Source of the DNA: Paraphoma chrysanthemicola
Lineage: Eukaryota > Ascomycota > Dothideomycetes > Pleosporales > Phaeosphaeriaceae
Assembly: GCA_020744225.1 (NCBI GenBank)
Contig: JAGMWG010000007.1
Location: 496,001-560,000, forward strand
DNA length: 64,000 nucleotides
Reading direction: 5' to 3'
In this document: one piece after another, positions 41,256 to 53,339 of the stretch
Position numbering within the stretch: the stretch's first letter is position 1
How the letters are laid out: the number at the start of each line of letters is the position of its first letter
Position numbers and translations under genes: made by a program
The notes under the pieces: generated by a model
What the model was told of the DNA's origin: nothing
Seen by the model: the letters and a program-made list of their open reading frames with translations, nothing else
Databases searched by the model: none

Positions 41256-44200
41256 ATGAGGGAGTCTTTCGCTTCCCTCCTGGCCACGGGCGCCGGCCGA
41301 TTCGCCCTCTCGCTGCTGCTCGCGTCAGCGCCTCTAACGTCTGCATTCACCTTCAAGCAGGTAGCATCGCCCAACCTGAACCTGGACGACCTGGGCCGGA
41401 TAGCTTTCGCGGGAGACTTTGACGCGATATCACTATACGAATATGAAGGCCAGACGCAGGAGACTCCGAGCCGGAACGGAACCCTCCTCTCGCGATACCC
41501 CAATGGCGTCTTCGCATCAATAAACACAACCGACGCCGACATCAAGGCCATGTGCAGTTTGAACATCAACGGCACCGAGCGCGTCGTCTTTGCTGGAAAC
41601 TTCACCAGCGTCGGAACCATGCCCACTCCTGGCGGCATTGCTCTACTTAATACAACAACAGGCCAAGTGCAAGCCCTGTCAGGCCTTGATGGCTCTGTCA
41701 ACACCCTCTTTTGCGACAAAAGGTCTGACCAAGTCTATGTCGGAGGCTTGTTCAAAGGACTCAACTCGACTAATGCGATTCTCTGGAAGAATGGCTGGCA
41801 GGAGCTATCGTTTGCCGGCTTCAACGGTGCCGTCCATTCAATTGCGCAGACATCCAATGGCAACATAATATTTGGAGGAGAGTTTAGCGGTCTCGGCAGT
41901 GGCAATGCGACTGTCTCTGCAGAAAACGCGACCCAGATCATCCCCATCAGCAGCGCCAACATCTCTGCCCAGACCAGCTCCGGGCTACCAGGCTTCACCG
42001 ACCCGAAAGTCATCGCTTGCAAGAGTGACTTCAAGACGCAAGGTGCAGATCAGACATGGCTCCTCTCGGACAATGCGCCCGGCTTCTGGAAGGCCGATTT
42101 CGGCTTTGGCTTCGAGCCAACCAGGTTGAACATGTACAACACGGACTATCAGAACCGCGGCACGAAGACCTGGCGTTTCACCGCGCTCCCAGATGGCGGC
42201 ATCATGAACATGTCTTATGTCGACCCCTCCAACGGCCGCGTGTCTTACTGTGACGCAAGATGTCCCCTCCCGGAACGCAACACGACGGCGCAGGAATTTA
42301 CCTTCGTTAATGTCGTTGGTATGAACTCCTTCCGGATCGATGTCTCAGATTGGTACGGCTCTGGAGCTGGCTTGAATGGCATTCAGCTATTTCAAGATGG
42401 TAAGTACCTGACATCCGCCTTTGCACGTGCTAAGCTGACCTCTATAGCCATCTATTCATATGCTATCAACGACTTCAACGAGCCCGCTAACTGTGGCCCC
42501 ACGACTGCAAGGTCCGAATCCACCAGGACTGGGAACTGGCTGAACACGCCATCGCATAATAGCTATTCACAGTACCTCACCGCTACGCTGCAAGGAAGTC
42601 CCATCGATCCCGCATCCGCTGCTGTCACTTTCCTCCCTGATCTGAAGCAATCTGGAAATTACTCGGTTACCATCTACACGCCCGGATGTCAAGGTGATGG
42701 GACCTGCGGTACCCGTGGTCGTGTCAACGTTACAGCCTCCATGTCCCAAGGCGCCAGTGAACAGACTGAATTCTGGCAAACAAACAACTTCGACAAGTAC
42801 GACGAGGTGTATAGAGGCTACATTGATGCGACCAGCGGCTTCCGACCAAACGTTGTGCTACGCCCTGCATCCGGACAAGGGCCCACGGTCTCATTCGTGG
42901 CGCAGCGAGTTCGTTTTACCCTTCTCAATGCCACGTCCGGTAACATCAACGGACTCTTTGAATTCAAGCCAGGGCAGAGTCTCGAATCGCAGGACGTTGC
43001 CTCGTCAGTCATCAACGCTGCCGGCGCCAGCCTCGAGCCGCGAGAGAATGCTTTCGTCACGAGTCTGGCCACTGACGGCCAGAACCTGTACGTCGCTGGT
43101 AACTTCTCGAGCAATGATGGTCGCAACAACATCTTCTCTGTACGACGGGATGCCACCACCCCTTCAGCGCTTCCTGGGCGTGGCCTGAATAGCCAGGTCA
43201 TGACTCTGTACCAAAATGACAGCACGCTCTACGTCGGTGGCAACTTCACAAATACTGCAGAGAACAACGCGCAAGGACTCAGCGGCGTTGCCGCCCTCGT
43301 CAACAACCAATGGCGTCCACTCGGTGCCGGTGTCAATGGTGTCGTCCTCTATCTTGTTCCATTCGCTTTGAACATCACTGCCAACCGTCCGGAGCAGGTC
43401 CTTGCAGTCAGTGGCTTCTTCAACCGCGTCAACGCCTTCGGCAACAACTCAGCGACTAATGTACAAGACTTCGCGGTCTGGGTCCCGTCTCGCGGCAACT
43501 GGCTGCACAACCTCGATTTCTACTCGCTTGCCATGTCAGGTCGCCTAATGACATTCGCTGATGTGACCGGAGGCGACAGATGGTTCGGAGGATCCGTGTC
43601 TTCAGGTTCTCTTCTTGCAAGTGGCACGGCAGAGCTACAAAGCAGCGATGGTGATCTGTCCCTTGGAGCCTTTCCGGTCGATTTGCAAGCCCAACAGGAG
43701 CAGACTTCGTCACGACGCAAGAGAGCAATTTTACAAGGCCAGGATCTGAACACTACAGGAGTCCGTACTGGTACATTCTACAAAGAGAACGGCAACAACA
43801 AGACCATCCTCGCTGGTCACTTTGCCACCACTGGAGCCGACGACCAGAATATCACCAACGTTATCATTATTGATGGTGCCAATGGCGATAGGATCACAGG
43901 CTTTGGTGAGCAGCTCGATGCTAATTCGACTTTCACCGCTCTCGCAGTGTCAAACAACATCCTCTTCGCTGGAGGCATGGTCACAGGTCAGCTTAACAAC
44001 AATCGTGTTGCTGGACTCGTCACATATGACCTCGGCTCCAACAACTTTGCATCCACTCAGCCGCCTCCGCTACAAGGGCAGAACGTCACAGTCAACTCAA
44101 TCTCGCCAAGGCCAAAGTCGAATGATATCTATGTTGGCGGTCGATTCCAGTCTGCAGGTGCGCTGACCTGCGCAGCTGTGTGCATTTGGAATACCGATCG

Positions 44201-45055
44201 CAGCCAGTGGACGAGCCCAGGGAATGGTCTCTCCGGCGAAGTATCTTCGCTTACCTGGGTCTCGGACAACAAGCTCTATATTGCTGGCAATCTTACATCT
44301 GGAAACAATGTTACCACGATCCTATCGTTCGATTCATCAAACAACCAATTCACTGCCGTACCTGGCGCGAGTGATCTGCCAGGTCCAGTCAATGCACTGA
44401 CCATCGCCACCGGTAATGGTAACGAGCTTTGGGCTGCTGGCACTGCAAATAATGGCTCTGCGTATCTTCACCGCTTCGACGGCCAAAATTGGATGCCAGT
44501 CAACAACAGTCTTTTCGACCGAAACACCGACATTCGCGGCATTCAGGTGCTTAGCTTATCAGAAAATCATGGCAGTTCAGACCTCATCGACCAAGGCCAG
44601 GACCTTCTACTCATGGGAACAATCAACATCAATGGCTTCGGCACTGTGTCTGGTGCCCTTTACAACGGAACAAACCTCATACCTTTTCTCCTTGCCACAA
44701 AGGGCGCAGACGGCCAGACTACAGATGGTAGCCTGTCGTCAATCTTCGTGGAGAACCCGAATTCGTTCTTCATGCAGTCAAGTAAGTCGATTAGGTCCAG
44801 CTTCACAGGTGTTTACTAACAGTCACAGACAAGCACCTCGCACTTTGGGCCATTGTGCTCATTGGTCTCGCTATCGCTCTAGTCCTCACGTTCCTGCTCG
44901 TCGTGGCCGGTATCGTCCTCGAATGGTACCGCAAGAGGGCCAAAGGCTACTCACCTGCCCCACAATCGTATCCCGACCGGCTTGGCAACGTAGGCCGCTT
45001 GCCTCCGGAGCAACTATTCGGGACGCTACAGGGTCCACGAGCACCAGCGATATAG
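41256..45055 (+). CDS. RAX2: Cortical polarity marker Rax2
   Basis: Three exons, 41256..42399, 42448..44781 and 44829..45055, 1234 aa. Intron 1 is 48 bp, stop-free and a multiple of three; it was removed because its GTAAGT/TATAG sites are canonical and splicing restores QLFQDAIYSYAIND. Intron 2 is 47 bp. The protein has an N-terminal signal peptide (hydrophobic to about residue 30, ending TSAFTF), a large extracellular region with repeated beta-propeller-like units (VYVGGLFKGL, IIFGGEFSGL, LYVAGNFSSN, LYVGGNFTNT, IYVGGRFQSA) and many N-glycosylation sites. One transmembrane helix spans about 1165-1188, followed by a short cytosolic tail with LPPEQLFGTL. Rax2 is a type I membrane glycoprotein marking growth sites and septa, acting with the Bud8/Rax1 polarity system. 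Confidence 0.93.
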
Positions 45056-46446
45056 GCCGAGGCAAGCGCCCGATGACACTGGACTCCGACACATTTATTT
45101 CCAGTGGCTCTCCCGCAATCAATGAAGTCGGCAACGCCATATCGACCGACGACAGAGCTCTACCTGAAGACTCCATATCTCCGTTGTAGGACAACGTTGA
45201 TTTACCACCGCAAAAGCGCGGGGTCGCTGCAAGCCCAGCATCGAGCAGGTTTCATGAGCATTTGTGAAAGGATTGTACAAAATCGCCAGCATTACAAGGA
45301 CGGATGGGCCGTTTGGCGGATTTTACCCGCACTCCATCTCTTCATCGACAAAGGCTGTCCACACGACTTGTTTATCAAAGGAAGTCATCGTTCCGACGGC
45401 ACCGTCCTTTGGTCTCTGCGCAAAAACAGCAACAATCGCTGAACATGTTTCCTCTTCGATATTCGGAGCAAAACGGTGTTGATGATGCGCATCAACAGGG
45501 TGGATGAAGAGCGTGGTGATTTGTTCGGTTTCTTCTTCATGCTCACCTTTTCTGAGAGCGTTTGATACCACTGGTGCGCTTCTACAGCCCAGGCTTTTCA
45601 TAAGAGTTTTCTTATCCTTTCGTACTGTGTACCAATGTTCTTTCCTTGAGTGATCCTGTCTGTCATAGACTACGTACGTAATGTTTACTGTACTCTCCGC
45701 GAGTCTCGTAGTAATAAGTCTGGGAGGGAAGGAAGAAGGAGGCTACGTGCAAGTCGCGCGCCGAGGATGGGGAGGTAAGGTGAGAGTGATGGGGCGGAGT
45801 GTGTATAGCTATCTGTATGTACGGCGGAAGTAGGATGGAAAGGGCAAATGCCAGGCGAGTGTAGTTAGTTCAAATCCTGCAAGCACAGTAGTAATTCAAG
45901 GATACCGTCCAATTAGTCCCGATTTGCAATTCTGGCCTCGGCCGGTCTGACATACAATCGCGTTCCAAGCATGTCAGAAGCTTCAGAGAAGGTCAGAATG
46001 TCGAGTCAGTGCAGTCGATTGGTTGGACGGAACCCTGTGTGGTTGGTCAGCTCCAGGCGTCCAAGCACCAAGACAACGAGGCGTCCAGTATCCGTACGGG
46101 GCGTAATACTTCGCAGTATGTTCTGCGACTGGCTTAGGCGGAGTGGAAGTCAGGTCGTATAAGATTACCCCACCGTCTGCGTGCGAGGTGGGTACTATAC
46201 GTACGTTATCTACTCGGACGACAGAGCTACATGTCAGATGAGAGAGTGAGAAGATTACAAAGATAAAGAAGTGCACTTGTTTGTCTGTGCAAGATCGCCG
46301 TATCGAGCATTACATTAGTATAAGACCTCACCCATACCTTCACTCACCCACCGCACCAGACATCCTCCCAAACAACCACACACGCATTACATATCTCAAT
46401 CCTACGCTCCCAAACCAAAACATCCTCAATCAACAAACTCGCGAAA
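45056..46446. other. Intergenic region 3' of RAX2
   Basis: 1.4 kb without a recognisable gene. The last 150 bp before the hydrolase gene are C/A-rich, a usual fungal leader composition. Confidence 0.45.
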
Positions 46447-47506
46447 ATGACGACAAAACCAACCATCCTCTTCGTCCCGGGCTCCTTTTGTCCTCCGACA
46501 GCTTACACCGCAACAATCGCGCACCTGCGTAGTCTCGGCTACCCTGCTGTTGCGCTGCGCTTGCCGTCCACGACGAAGCGCATGCCGCTTGAACCGGCGA
46601 TGATGAGCGAGGACGCAGATGTGATTAAACGCGCTGCTGAGACGGTGATTGCGCAGGGGAAAGAAGTAGTTGTACGTCCCCACCTGTTCTTCGTCCCTTC
46701 AATCTCGAATGCGGGAATGGATTGTCGTTGCTCGAAGAAGGCATCTGTGGATTGAGATGAAGAAGAGCAATGACCAGATGCATGAAGGTATGCTGACAAT
46801 GTTTGTGTGAACAGGTCGTGTGTCATTCGTATGGCGGGACGCCGACGAGTCAAGGCCTCGCTGGCGTTAAAGTTAAGCGCATTGTGTATTTGAGTGCGAT
46901 TGTGCCGAGGGTTGGGGAGTCGCAGATTAAAGCATACTCTGGGGGCGAGGAGTTGACTATGGAGGATATTGTGAGTTCCATTTCCTCTCCCCTCTTCCCT
47001 TTTCTCCCCTCGAGATCTGGTGGTGATGGTGGTTGGACGAGCGTATGTGTATGTGTTGGAAACTAATCAGTTTTGCGTTGGCAGGGCGGATATATGCACA
47101 TCGACCCCGTTGCCATGGCGTTTGCAGTGTGCAACGATCTACCCTGGGAGATTGGGTACGAGCATACTTTGGATCTGCAGCATCATTCCGCGGCGTCGTT
47201 CTTGGAAGCGGTGACCGAGGTGGGGTATAAAGATGTGCCGGTGACTTATCTGTTGTGAGTTCTCTCCTTTCCTTGCCCTTGTGGCGCCAGAGTTTGTTGG
47301 ATATGAGAGGATTGACTGACGTGATGTCAAGCTGTGAGGATGATTTGGTTGTTAGCCCGGAGTTACAGAAGGGATACATCAAGGTGTTGGAAGAGGAGAG
47401 TGGGAATAAAGTCCAGATTGTGAACTTGAAGGCGGGGCATTGTCCGAATTGGAGCATTCCGGAGAAGTTGGGGGATATTATTGCTGCGGAGGCTGAGAGG
47501 GCTTGA
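46447..47506 (+). CDS. Alpha/beta-hydrolase (esterase-like, AB_hydrolase_6 type)
   Basis: Four exons, 46447..46671, 46815..46970, 47085..47254 and 47332..47506, 241 aa. Introns are 143, 114 and 77 bp with GTACGT or GTGAGT donors; all phases agree. It begins with the fold's first strand and oxyanion loop (PTILFVPGSFCPPTAY). The nucleophile elbow is CHSYGG (Ser80, phased with VVV before it), the likely acid is in CEDDLVV (Asp187 or 188), and the histidine is in KAGHCPNW (His220). This is the small lid-poor group of soluble hydrolases related to plant and bacterial salicylate-ester or lactone hydrolases. Substrate not predictable. No secretion signal is visible, so it is probably cytosolic. Confidence 0.88.
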
Positions 47507-48183
47507 ATGTGATGCAGAAGTGGTCGAATTTGTTTGTGGTGAGCTGTTTCATGCTGATGTGAATTGATAATGACAAATACGCGCTTTGGTATCTGCTGCT
47601 TTTGTGGGACTAGGCCGATGCTCATACAATATGGGCAGGAGCCACTCATATACCATATGAGTGGGTGTTTGCTGATGGTTGTTGAGATGGTAGCAAACCA
47701 ACAGCTTTCATGCAATCAATGGATTTCATCTTTCCTAGCAAGGAAAATGCTGAACGCTTCAGGCCAAGTTATCGAGCAGGTAAAATGAGACGTGCATGAT
47801 GTTCTGATGTTCATATAACATTCTGTTCGTGACAACCAAAGTCAAATAGATTGGGCCGCGTGCTTTTGCTTACCGCCCATTCACCCGCGTTACAACTGAA
47901 CAGCGGAAAAGCTACAGCGCAAACTACATCTTGGCACTAATTGCAAGGAGCTTGCATTATTGAGTAAGCGAATCACGTCCTTGTCATGCAGCTGCTTCCA
48001 GCATCTTTCCCTCATTTCTTCTCCCTTGCACCTTTCGTTCTATTCGTCCGTAACCGAGACGAGGCTGTGGAGGCGTTGGTGCATGAGACCTTTGCTTGGC
48101 AAAATCAGCCCTCTAGCATTGTTGCCTGAGCGCTCGACTGATTTGCACTATCTCACACGCGGAGATTCCATCACAATTCCGGT
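47507..48183. other. Intergenic region between the hydrolase and HET genes
   Basis: 677 bp with short frames only; nothing recognised. Confidence 0.45.
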
Positions 48184-50619
48184 ATGACGAATAGCTGCAA
48201 TACATTGAGCAGCCATGCTGATACCACTGCGGAGGATGTCAGCGTTCCCGATGCTGGCGAGAGAGCGCCACGCGACGATGCAGATGTGGACGTAGCAGTC
48301 ATCCTAGGAAGCAAGAATCTATCTCGAAGAGCAAATCGCAAGAGAAATTCCGAAAATGCAATAGCTTGGCACATATTGGGCCGCTCTCAGTCTTCGACTT
48401 CCAGGATGCCAAGATGGTCTTCCCCGTTGTTGAGGTCCCTTGTCAGAACATCGCCGTCGCTGCTGCGCTCAAAACCCCCTGCAGAGCAATGCAATGTCTG
48501 CGATTCGGCTATCACGCTTCGATGTGCAGCACTGAGGGGCGAGGGAAAACTGCAGAATACTGGCCCGACGCCGCATCTCCATCCGCAAGAAATTCTCCAA
48601 GGAGCAAGTGCGGGCTGTCGTGACTGTTCATTGATTTTCAGTATATTCGAACACTTCCTTAAAGATGAAAATGAGTTATGGAGAGTCCGATTACGTTTTG
48701 CAATTCACACCTGCGATGAAAAACTCCCAGAACTCAAAGTATGGATGGAAGCCACGGACCCTTACGAGGATAGTCCCCCTCGATACATGCTGTTCGAGGT
48801 TTTCAGGTCTCCTGGTAAGCCTTTCCAGAAGTTCTTTAGTGGGTCCAGCAACGTTGAGCATTCACGACTAGCGATTTTGCAGAGACTACACACAAAAAGT
48901 GTCCTCGTTCACCTTTCTCGTGCTGACCTACGCGATTGTCCAGCTAGTCCATCCACCGAGTCCCAATGGTCCAATATAGTACAGCGGGAATATCGATTGC
49001 GAGACAATTCATCAGAGCAAGCATTTCGTCAAGCTAGAAGCTGGCTGCAAAAGTGCTTGCAGACCCATGAGCAATGTAGCAATAGCAGTATCGCCCCTCT
49101 ACCAAAACGCATTCTTGAAATTACAGCAACAGGCGTTAATCTTCGAGAACATCTGGGTGAACAAGCCACCTATGCTTGCCTTTCTCATTGTTGGGGCACG
49201 CAGGGGCCGGCGCTCCAGCTTACTTCCCATAAGGTCAGCGAGTTCAAACGCGGAATTGCCAGGGCGCATCTTCCAAGGACATTTCGAGATGCGGTAGACA
49301 TATGTGAAAATTTCGACATCAAATTCTTATGGATTGACGCACTATGTATGGGTCAAAATACTAGTAGCTCCTTGAGTGGTTGTAGCTGACCGTTGGCAGG
49401 CATCCTTCAAGACAATCTTGCTGATTGGGCGTCAACGGCGCAGGTCATGGCAAGCATCTACGAGAATGCGTATCTGACAATCGCAGCGACAGGGTCGAAC
49501 AGCACCGACGGCGGTTGCTTTTCTCCGACTTCGAGATGACTATCGGGAGGTGAGACTCGGTGATACTGGGCTGTACGTTCGTAGAGCAATGCCGGAATTT
49601 CCGATGCTCTTGGTTTCTGAGTCTGAGGAAGCGAATTGGCCACTTCTTGGCCGAGGTTGGGTGAGTATATCTAGCTTGCTAGTGTCAAGCACTGCACTAA
49701 CCCGTTCGATTCCAAGGTATGCCAAGAGCGACGCTTATCCACACGAGTCATTCACTATGCCAAAGATCAAATCTTGTGGGAATGCAATTCAACGTTCCGT
49801 TCCACTTCGGACCTTGACTCACCGGTCCACAAGCCAAACGCAATCCGAGATGTTCCTAACCATGAGTATCTAAATTGGACTAGATTTATTCGGCTGTACT
49901 CGGGAATGAAATTCACAAAGAGTGGCGACCGTCTCCCTGCACTGGCCGGCATTGTGGAGCGCGAAGGGCGTCAGCGAAAAGACGACATATACGTAGCAGG
50001 CACGTGGAAAAGTACGTTGTTGCAAGAGTTGGGTTTTGTCGGAGCCATAAATAGCAGCGTGGTGCCCGGCATTCCTACATGGTCTTGGGCATATATCCGG
50101 GACAGTGTCTGGTTCTGGCCCATAATGCACGGCACATCCACAACAACGCTCACCGGCTTAGACTTCATTTCCGACGGGGCCTCCAACATGGGTAAAGTGA
50201 TCTCTGCCAGTATTCGACTGAAAGGTCCAACGTTGGCCGTCAGAGCCGACATTTTCAGTTCCTACCAATCAAAAGTACCGATCCTAGACAACGGTATCGA
50301 TGAACTTTTGATTCAGGACAAACCTTTCCGGATTCACGAGAAAATCGACCCCAAGGCTGAACTCGTGCTTATCTTGATGTCTGCAAGTACAGATGTGTCT
50401 GTATCTAACCAGTTAGGGATCAATTATGGTCAATGCCGACTACTTATACTCAAAGAGAAGCTAGAGACAAAATATGAAAGACTATCACCGCTGAGTTTGA
50501 GGTACAGAAGAACGGATATTCAGCATTCAAGCCCGAGCATAAATGATCCCAAGCTGGTTGCACAAAATATGGAAAGACTCCTTGCCCTGTTCACCGTACG
50601 AGAGGTGGAGATCATCTAA
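48184..50619 (+). pseudogene. HET-domain (heterokaryon incompatibility) gene with a frameshift
   Basis: Three exons, 48184..49345, 49400..49660 and 49717..50619, with good splice sites (54- and 56-bp introns). The HET domain is clear: LREHLGEQATYACLSHCWGT, LPRTFRDAVDICENF, LWIDALCILQDNLADWAS, MASIYENAYLTIAATGS, RGWVCQERRLSTRVIHYAKDQ. In exon 2 the frame is broken next to a T4 run at 49519-49522, immediately after the GGC-F motif. One surplus base there leads to TGA at 49537-49539, truncating at about 433 residues. The following 120 bp read on in the shifted frame, and all exon lengths add up only if one base is ignored. HET proteins trigger cell death after fusion of unlike hyphae and often decay under selection. 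A sequencing error in the homopolymer is the alternative. Confidence 0.82.
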
Positions 50620-51486
50620 TGCCCTCAAAATGAGAAAAGGACGAGAAGTGAGCAGAGAAGACACTCGTTGTGCAAAGCTTTGGCAAGGGATATCTTTCAT
50701 GTCGTATATTAACTGAAATGCTCAACTCTTCTTTCCTCTGTCACTAAGAATGGCAAAATCTTCCTGGCTGCATATTATTGCTACTCGGCCTAACTTTTAC
50801 GCTTCACGACTCCTGATGGCCTCCGCACCTAAGCAGTAGCGTGGTAAAATACGTGCAAGTAGCTGACACCCTCCTAGCTACTACATCCTCGGCGTGAGGA
50901 GACTTTAGGAGCACCTGAAATCATCCAGCCTGCCACAGAGACCTGGCCACTTTTTGGGGTAGCATAGCACTGAAGTCTTTGCGCACGCTCATTTCATTTT
51001 CAGCACCACCGATTCATAGAATCGTTTCGACCCCTCGGATTCCATTTCTCGTGCCAGAGCATCCGTGCATTGCCTTTCTCGCTGATGTCATGTATATGCT
51101 AGTTAACATACGAATTTGAATTGTTTCCCTGAACAAGATGAAGGTATCTAGACCTTCGATAAAGTCAGGCGTCATGAGGATGGATACAACTTCCCTCGAG
51201 GACCCATACCCGCGCAAGCAAACACTTTGTACGTGCACGATGTCGTTGACGTTGCAGTGTCTTTTAGCGCTCTCATCTTAGCAAAGAAACGACTCTGGAA
51301 GTGTGTTCACACTGGACCAAATGACGACCACTAAATCTCAACACCATCCTAGGCAGAGACAATGTATCGTGAGATCAGGCAGAGCAATCGAGATGTGATG
51401 TGATACGGTTGTGCTTTTCCAGATCATGGCTCTGTTTGCGCACCTTGCCGTGCTTCTAAGCTATTGGTCAGCAGTCGTCTAGAGAA
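50620..51486. other. Intergenic region left of the transposon
   Basis: 867 bp between the HET gene and the TA target site of the transposon. No coding potential was recognised. Confidence 0.45.
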
Positions 51487-51488
51487 TA

Positions 51489-51555
51489 ACGTGTTTTATA
51501 AGCGAGTCGTCAATACAAGCGAGTCGTCAGCCCCACCAACTTTGATCACCTCTTC
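51489..51555 (+). repeat. Left terminal inverted repeat of the Fot1-like element
   Basis: 67 bp, identical in reverse complement to 53271-53337 by eye. It contains two direct repeats of AAGCGAGTCGTCA, probable transposase binding sites. Confidence 0.95.
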
Positions 51556-51569
51556 CATCTCAACGTGCA

Positions 51570-53216
51570 ATGGCTCCACGCCACGCTTCTCAAGCGCCTT
51601 CAAATGAAGCTGATATTCAGCTTGCTATTAATTCTATTACATCCCAGCAGATTAGGTCTGAAAGCCGCGCTGCTGTAGTCTATAATGTCCCTCGTATGAC
51701 GATGCGCGACCGACGCGCTGGCAAGCCTGCACGACGCGATTGCCAACCCAACTCAAAGAAGCTCACTGAGCTAGAGGAAGAGGTGATTATCAGACATATA
51801 CTCGACTTGGATACACGTGGATTCGCGCCTACGTACGAAGCTATACGTGCAATGGCTGATAAGCTGCTTGCGCGGCGCAGCGCAAGTTACGTTGGCGTCC
51901 ACTGGCCGCGCAACTTTGTCAAGCGTACAGACCAACTTACGACGCGTTTTACTCGAGCGTACGATAGGCAGAGAGCTCTGTGTGAGGATCCTGTCTTAAT
52001 CAGCCAATGGTTTGAGCTCGTAGAGCAGACAAAGGCTAGGTACGGCATCTGCGATGAGGACGTCTACAACTTCGACGAGGCTGGCTTTATGATGGGCAAG
52101 ATCACGACTCAGCTTGTCGTGACTGGGTCAGAGAGGAGAGGCCGGCCAAAGGCTGTCCAGCCTGGCAATCGCGAGTGGGTGACTGTGATTGCTGCGATCA
52201 ACGCTGCTGGCTGGACAATCCCACCCTTCCTCATCTTTGCTGGCCAGTATCACCTGTCTGCCTGGTACGAGGAGGATATCCCACGCGACTGGGCGATCGC
52301 AGTCAGTGACAACGGCTGGACGAACAACGAGCTTGGAATTGAGTGGCTCAAGCACTTTAACGCTCACACGAAGACTCGCGTTGTTGGTGCGCGTCGCCTG
52401 CTTGTCCTTGATGGGCACGAGAGTCACCACTCTCTTGAATTTCAAGAGCTCTGCAAGAAGAACAATATCTATACGCTTTGTATGCCACCTCACTCATCTC
52501 ACCTGCTGCAGCCTCTTGATGTTGGCTGCTTCTCGCCGTTAAAGCGCGCGTACAGCCGCGAGGTTGAGGCTCTTATCCGACACCACATCAACCACATCAC
52601 GAAGCTTGAGTTTCTGCCAGCCTTCAAGGTAGCCTTTAACCGCGCGTTTACGACAGCCAATATCTGCTCAGCCTTTCGAGGCGCAGGTCTTGTACCTCTC
52701 CAGCCAGACGCTGTCTTGTCAAAGCTGGACGTGCAGCTGCGTACACCTACACCTGCTGCTCTGCCAGAGGCTGTCTGGCAGGCTCGTACGCCAAGTAACG
52801 CGCGCGAGCTTGAGGCTCAATCAACGCTGATTCGCGAGCGCGTACGCCAACACAAGAGCTCCTCGCCTGCATCGATTATTGAGGCAATCAACCAGCTTAA
52901 GAAGGGCGCTGAAGTAATGATCCTGTCAGCTAAGCTAATGCGCGAGAGGATCACCAGCCTTGAGAAGGCTAACGAGGCAGCGTCAAAGCGAAAGCAGCGC
53001 AAGAAAAAGCGTGTACAGAAGTAGGGAGTCTTGACAAAGGGAGCTGGTGAGGATATAATTGCTCAACGTGAGGCTGATCAGCAGATTGCTCGTGAAGAGC
53101 GTCAAGGTAGAGAGCAATCAGGCCTTAGCCGCCAGGCTCTTGCGCGCTGCAGCAGGTGCAGGGAGACTGGGCACAACGCAAGAACGTGTAAAAAAGACTC
53201 TATAGATCCTGCTTGA
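51570..53216 (+). CDS. Pogo/Fot1 transposase with an in-frame stop before its zinc knuckle
   Basis: The main frame 51570..53024 gives 484 aa. It has an N-terminal HTH region (about 10-60, with SRAAVVYNVPRMTMRDRRAG), a second DNA-binding HTH with a CENP-B-like part to about 135, then a DDE domain with YNFDEAGF (Asp169), VLDGHESHHS (Asp281) and SHLLQPLDVG (Asp317), spacing DD35D as in the Fot1/pogo group. The C-terminus is a coiled, basic tail. A TAG at 53022-53024 ends it, yet the same frame continues to 53216 and encodes a CCHC zinc knuckle (CSRCRETGHNARTC, C-x2-C-x4-H-x4-C). This suggests the ancestral protein was about 548 residues and the TAG arose from CAG or a similar codon. The catalytic core is intact, so activity is possible. 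Confidence 0.9.
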
Positions 53217-53270
53217 ATTGCTACATTAATATATATATACTGCCTTACAACGTGGTTGAGTTATATACTT

Positions 53271-53337
53271 GAAGAGGTGATCAAAGTTGGTGGGGCTGAC
53301 GACTCGCTTGTATTGACGACTCGCTTATAAAACACGT
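53271..53337 (-). repeat. Right terminal inverted repeat of the Fot1-like element
   Basis: 67-bp mirror of the left arm, ending at a TA dinucleotide (53338-53339). Confidence 0.95.
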
Positions 53338-53339
53338 TA

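Larger units (their letters stand above)
51489..53337 (+). mobile_element. Complete Fot1/pogo-type DNA transposon (Tc1/mariner superfamily)
   Basis: 1,849 bp bounded by perfect 67-bp terminal inverted repeats (51489-51555 and 53271-53337) and flanked on each side by TA (51487-51488 and 53338-53339), the superfamily's target duplication. Each repeat starts ACGTGTTTTATAAGCGAG and contains two direct copies of AAGCGAGTCGTCA, 17 bp apart. One transposase gene fills most of the interior. Identical arms suggest recent insertion or little RIP since. The length fits Fot1 elements. Confidence 0.95.

Noticed and set aside
44416..45189. 257-codon frame at the 3' end of RAX2
   Set aside because: Shadow of the RAX2 exons in another frame; the RAX2 frame has the membrane helix and family tail.
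45868..45885. GTTCAAATCC resembling a tRNA T arm
   Set aside because: The flanking bases do not form the T stem, and no acceptor or D arm is present.
49500..49560. A tiny intron to explain the HET frameshift
   Set aside because: The only GT...AG pairs enclose about 25 bp, far below any credible fungal intron, and no branch point is present.
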